A stretch of DNA of 8,074 nt, taken from the NCBI GenBank assembly GCA_965602945.1, contig CBFDBC010000179.1, positions 1-8,074 on the forward strand, in the 5' to 3' direction. The translations under genes and the position numbers were made by a program. Every line of letters begins with the position of its first letter. Position 1 is the stretch's first letter. The stretch is from JAUXEH01 sp965602945 (GTDB lineage: Bacteria; Acidobacteriota; Aminicenantia; Aminicenantales; Aminicenantaceae). The notes below the pieces were generated by a model. The model saw nothing but the letters and a program-made list of their open reading frames with translations. It ran no database searches and was not told the origin of the DNA. This document shows, one piece after another, positions 5,378 through 8,074 of the stretch.

Positions 5378-6241
5378 ATGAAAAAAACCATCTGCCTGTT
5401 GCTCCTGGCCGGGCTGGTCTTTCTGCCTGCCGCAGCCGAGGAATATGAGGAATATAAGGTCCAGAAGACAGAAGATATTCAGAAAACCCTGGCCTTTGCC
5501 GGTCCCAGCGGAACCGGAGAGATCCTGGTGGACAACATCTTCGGATCGATCACGGTCGAAGGATACGGCGGCAGTGACGTAAAGCTCACGATCCACAAGA
5601 CGATCAAGGCACGCAGCCAGGAGATCCTGGAGCAGGCCCAACGGGAGGTGACGCTGGACGTCGGCACAGAAGGCCGGACGATCGACATGTATGTGAACGG
5701 CCCCTTCCGGGACAGGGATGAAGACGGGTGGAATGACTGGCGCAATCCCGGCTATCAGGTCCACTACGACTTCGACATCAAGGTCCCCCGGCGCACGGAC
5801 CTGTCACTCAAGACCGTGACCGAGGGGGATATTGTCGTGACCGGCATCGAGGGAGATTTCGATGTCCGTAACGTCAACGGCAAGGTCACGATCACGGAGA
5901 TCGCCGGCAGCGGCCAGGCCCACACGGTCAACGGCGCGGTCAAGGTGGTTTTCACACGCAATCCCAACGAAAACTGCTCCTTCAAGACCGTGAACGGCGA
6001 CCTGGATGTGTACTTCATCGACGACCTGTCGGCCGACTTCCAGCTCAAGACCTTCCACGGAGACATGCTCTCCGATTTCCCGGTGAAATACATGCCCCTG
6101 AAGGCTTCCCCGCAGGGAGAGCGGAAGGGCGGCAAGTACGTGTACAAGGGCAACCGCTTCGTGGGCGTCCAGACCGGCAACGGCGGACCCGAGATGACCA
6201 TGGATACCCTGAACGGGGATATCCTGATCCATAAACGCTAA
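5378..6241 (+). CDS. Secreted DUF4097-type protein, first of a tandem pair
   Basis: A 287-residue exported protein with DUF4097 (putative adhesin-like beta-repeat) character. Residues 1-20 are a classic Sec signal peptide (MKKT, hydrophobic run, cleavage after AAA), so the protein is likely periplasmic or surface-exposed. The rest is built from short beta-strand turns that recur about every 20 residues with an NG or HG turn: VNGKVTI (166-172), VNGAVKV (184-190), VNGDLDV (205-211), FHGDM (226-230), LNGDILI (278-284). This is the pattern of a right-handed beta-helix. An insertion at 112-120 (DRDEDGWND) has a DxDxDG arrangement like a calcium-binding loop. AAAGGAG overlaps the upstream stop and lies 8 bases before the ATG. 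It is 13 bases after the anti-sigma gene and 21 before its paralogue. The precise function of DUF4097 proteins is not established. Confidence 0.88.
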   Translation: MKKTICLLLLAGLVFLPAAAEEYEEYKVQKTEDIQKTLAFAGPSGTGEILVDNIFGSITVEGYGGSDVKLTIHKTIKARSQEILEQAQREVTLDVGTEGRTIDMYVNGPFRDRDEDGWNDWRNPGYQVHYDFDIKVPRRTDLSLKTVTEGDIVVTGIEGDFDVRNVNGKVTITEIAGSGQAHTVNGAVKVVFTRNPNENCSFKTVNGDLDVYFIDDLSADFQLKTFHGDMLSDFPVKYMPLKASPQGERKGGKYVYKGNRFVGVQTGNGGPEMTMDTLNGDILIHKR

Positions 6242-6262
6242 TTTACAGAAAGGAGAATTTTG

Positions 6263-7141
6263 ATGAAAAAACACAGCCGAATCAGCCTCATACTCGGTTT
6301 CAGCCTGCTGATAGGATTCAGCATCATGGCGCTGGCGCAGGAAGGGAATGTGGACAGGGCGACCGTCCCGTTCAGCGATCCCTCCGCACCGGGTACGGTC
6401 AAGGTCACCGCCTTCAGGGGCGGGATCACGGTCACGGGATACTCCGGCAAGGAGGTCATCGTGGAGGCCCGGGTGCGCGGCTCTATGCTCCAGGAAAATG
6501 AAGAAGAGGTTAATGAAAAGGCCAGAGGGATGCGCCTCATCCGCTCCTCGGCCTCGGGACTGTCCATAACGGAAGAGGACAACGTGATGAGCATCGGATC
6601 CCAGTCCATGAAAACCGCAGTCGATATCACCGTACAGGTGCCCTTCAAGACCACGCTCAAGTTAGGGTGCTTCAACAATGGCGATATCACCGTGGAAAAG
6701 ATCACCGGAGAGGTCGAGGTCAACAACCACAACGGGGCCATCACCCTTACCGACATCACGGGGAGTGTCGTGGCCAACACCTTCAACGGCGAGCTCAAGG
6801 TCACTTTCGTGAGCATCACGCCCGACAAGCCCATGTCGTTCTCGACCTGGAACGGTGATGTGGATATAACCCTGCCCGGCTCCTTAAAGGCTGACGTCAA
6901 GATGAGTTCAGAACAGGGAGATATCTACAGTGACTTCGAAGTCCAGATCAAGGCCCAGCCCCCTCAGGCGCAGGAAGAAGACCAGGAACAAGATGAGGAA
7001 GAAGAGGTCCGGGGGGAACGAAGGGAACGGGCAAGATACCGGATCCGGTTCGACAAGACCATCTACGGTGCGATCAACGGCGGCGGTCCGGCGTTCACTT
7101 TCAAGACCTTCAACGGCGACATTTACCTCCGCAAGAAATAA
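6263..7141 (+). CDS. Secreted DUF4097-type protein, second of the pair
   Basis: A 292-residue paralogue of the preceding gene. A Sec signal peptide covers about 1-25 (ending MALA, then QEG). Strand-turn units recur with the same spacing: TVTGYSGKEVIVEA (56-69), NNGDITV (138-144), HNGAITL (156-162), FNGELKV (174-180), WNGDVDI (196-202), FNGDIYL (283-289), consistent with a beta-helix. It differs from its neighbour in lacking the DxDxDG insertion. Instead, before the last strands, it has a very acidic Gln/Glu/Asp stretch (about 235-249) followed by an Arg-rich stretch (250-262), probably a charged surface loop. AAAGGAG lies 7 bases before the ATG at 6263; an in-frame TTG directly in front is less likely. 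It is the last gene of the operon, and its stop is about 20 bases before a strong intrinsic terminator. A structural or adhesive envelope role is inferred. Confidence 0.88.
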   Translation: MKKHSRISLILGFSLLIGFSIMALAQEGNVDRATVPFSDPSAPGTVKVTAFRGGITVTGYSGKEVIVEARVRGSMLQENEEEVNEKARGMRLIRSSASGLSITEEDNVMSIGSQSMKTAVDITVQVPFKTTLKLGCFNNGDITVEKITGEVEVNNHNGAITLTDITGSVVANTFNGELKVTFVSITPDKPMSFSTWNGDVDITLPGSLKADVKMSSEQGDIYSDFEVQIKAQPPQAQEEDQEQDEEEEVRGERRERARYRIRFDKTIYGAINGGGPAFTFKTFNGDIYLRKK

Positions 7142-7160
7142 CTCAGGAAGACCTGATCAA

Positions 7161-7190
7161 AAAGGGCTCCCTCGGGAGCCCTTTTTTTTT
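7161..7190. terminator. Intrinsic (Rho-independent) terminator, probably bidirectional
   Basis: AAAGGGCTCC (7161-7170) and GGAGCCCTTT (7175-7184) form a 10-bp stem with a CTCG loop. A run of nine T (7182-7190), partly in the stem, follows on the plus strand. It begins 19 bases after the stop of the second DUF4097 gene. On the minus strand the same stem is followed by TTTTT, and the stop of the convergent iron-sulfur gene is at 7192, so one hairpin can end both transcripts. Confidence 0.9.
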
Positions 7191-7191
7191 G

Positions 7192-8074
7192 TCAGGCGGC
7201 GCGGCCGCGCAGGAAATCGATCATCTTGGGGACGGCTAGCGGCACCACATCCGGGATCATGTGGGGCATGAGGTTGCCCATGACCTTGGGCATCATGTCC
7301 GGCATCTGCTCCGCCATATAATCCGGCATGGGGATCCGCTCCGCCACCCTGGCCAGCATGGTGGGCATGACCTTGGGCATCATGCCGGGCAGCAGCCTGG
7401 GAAAGAGGATGGGGAACACGGGCTTCATCAGGGCGAACATGCCATCCCCCACAAATCCCATCTTGCCGATGGCCCGCATCATCTTGCCCATGCCCAGCGG
7501 CATGGCGTCCAGCATCTCGGGCCACATGGTGCTCATGAGCTCGGCAAAACCCTTGGGTGTCATGAGAGCGATCATGGCTTCAAAAACGGCCCACTGACGC
7601 TGGACCTCGGGATGGGGATCCTTGAACTCCTTGCCCAGTCCCCGACAGGCGAACGTGGCCAGATCGGTGACCTTGACCGGCACGTTTTTTTTCTTCTGTG
7701 AGACCCGCAGCTGGAACTGGCAGCAGGGACAGAGCGACATGACCTCTTCGGCATTGATGTCCACGGCCTCGTCCAGGCGGGATTTCCCGATGTCCGCGGC
7801 TACGGGGGGTTCCTTGATCAGGGTCAGGACGCTGCCGCAGCAGTGACCCTCATCGCGGTTGTGCGCCATATCTTCGAACTCCACTCCGGGCACGGCCTTG
7901 ATCACCTCCCGCGGTTCCTCGTAGATTCCGGAAACCCGGCCGATGTGGCAGGAGTCGTGCCAGGTGACCTTCTTATTAACGGGATGGGTGAACTCGAACT
8001 CCCCGGACTTGATCTTGTCGGACACGAGCTCGCTGTAGTGTTTGCACTGGATGTCGTATTCGATGCCCAGCTTC
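7192..8074 (-). CDS. HdrB/HdrD/GlpC-like CCG-domain iron-sulfur protein with Met-rich tail (5' end outside window)
   Basis: The frame is open to the right edge, giving 293 visible residues (numbered from the edge) and a missing N-terminus. It contains a cysteine-rich CCG domain: C42 in WHDSCHIG, CCG (C78, C79) and CPCC (C115, C118), i.e. C-x35-CC-x35-C-x2-C. This is the ligand set that binds a non-cubane [4Fe-4S] cluster in heterodisulfide reductase subunits and related electron-transfer proteins such as GlpC or DsrK. The preceding KHYSELV and the EEPREVIKAVPG segment are also typical. The missing part may hold ferredoxin-type cluster motifs and a first CCG domain, but this cannot be seen. 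A GTG at 8025 opens a shorter frame, but homology continues upstream of it, so it is not the start. Residues 167-293 form an odd tail with 25 Met and many Pro. An electron-transfer role is likely; the partner is unknown. Confidence 0.88.
   Translation of the reverse strand, partial: KLGIEYDIQCKHYSELVSDKIKSGEFEFTHPVNKKVTWHDSCHIGRVSGIYEEPREVIKAVPGVEFEDMAHNRDEGHCCGSVLTLIKEPPVAADIGKSRLDEAVDINAEEVMSLCPCCQFQLRVSQKKKNVPVKVTDLATFACRGLGKEFKDPHPEVQRQWAVFEAMIALMTPKGFAELMSTMWPEMLDAMPLGMGKMMRAIGKMGFVGDGMFALMKPVFPILFPRLLPGMMPKVMPTMLARVAERIPMPDYMAEQMPDMMPKVMGNLMPHMIPDVVPLAVPKMIDFLRGRAA
7279..7384. repeat. Internal direct repeat encoding MMPKVM units
   Basis: An identical 19-base sequence occurs at 7279-7297 and 7366-7384, exactly 87 bases apart (29 codons). 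It lies inside the iron-sulfur protein gene, and both copies encode MMPKVM (residues 231-236 and 260-265 of the visible protein). The flanking protein sequence is only loosely similar, so this looks like an old duplication in the Met/Pro-rich tail. Confidence 0.7.

Noticed and set aside
6260..6262. TTG as the start of the second DUF4097 gene
   Set aside because: The ATG directly after it keeps ideal spacing to AAAGGAG and gives a standard MKK signal peptide.
7261..7701. Plus-strand open frame rich in His and Gly opposite the iron-sulfur gene
   Set aside because: The His-rich composition is the reverse complement of the Met-rich codons (ATG read as CAT) of the real minus-strand gene. It is not a His-rich metal-binding protein.

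Overview
The window looks like a stretch of chromosome from a GC-rich (estimated by eye near 60%), Gram-negative-type bacterium. It is dominated by genes for exported or envelope proteins and contains one clear housekeeping gene. Paired DUF4097 genes behind an ECF sigma/anti-sigma pair, plus an HdrB/HdrD-like iron-sulfur protein, would suit an uncultivated anaerobe such as Candidatus Aminicenantota or an Acidobacteriota relative. That placement is an inference from gene style, not from a marker gene. No insertion sequence, CRISPR array, tRNA or rRNA was seen.

Left part (1-2798). A partial exported protein of unknown function runs leftward off the window. Divergent from it, behind a textbook sigma-70 promoter (TTGACA-N17-TATATT), is a glutamate/aspartate racemase-family protein that keeps both catalytic cysteines but carries an N-terminal signal sequence. 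Its stop codon and that of the convergent DUF72 gene lie in the two arms of one small inverted repeat.

Middle (1794-4003). purM (purine biosynthesis) and the DUF72 gene form a leftward operon, 14 bases apart, driven by a good sigma-70 promoter (TTGACT-N17-TATAAG). The divergent intergenic region also holds a candidate ECF-type promoter (TGTAACC-N16-GTCTAT) facing right.

Right of centre (4004-7191). A four-gene operon follows: an ECF sigma factor, a membrane anti-sigma factor with a zinc-finger N-terminus and a HEAT-like outer domain, and two secreted DUF4097 proteins. The first two genes overlap by ATGA; later spacings are 13 and 21 bases, and each gene has a strong Shine-Dalgarno sequence. 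The operon ends in a strong intrinsic terminator. The likely logic is a self-activating envelope-response regulon: the outer domain senses something, the sigma factor is released, and the operon with its exported proteins is induced.

Right edge (7192-8074). Convergent on that terminator is the 3' part of a gene for an HdrB/HdrD/GlpC-like cysteine-rich (CCG) iron-sulfur protein. It has an unusual methionine-rich C-terminal tail containing an internal 29-residue repeat.

The most interesting items are the exported racemase homologue, the HEAT-bearing anti-sigma factor with its self-controlled DUF4097 operon, and the Met-rich tail of the iron-sulfur protein.
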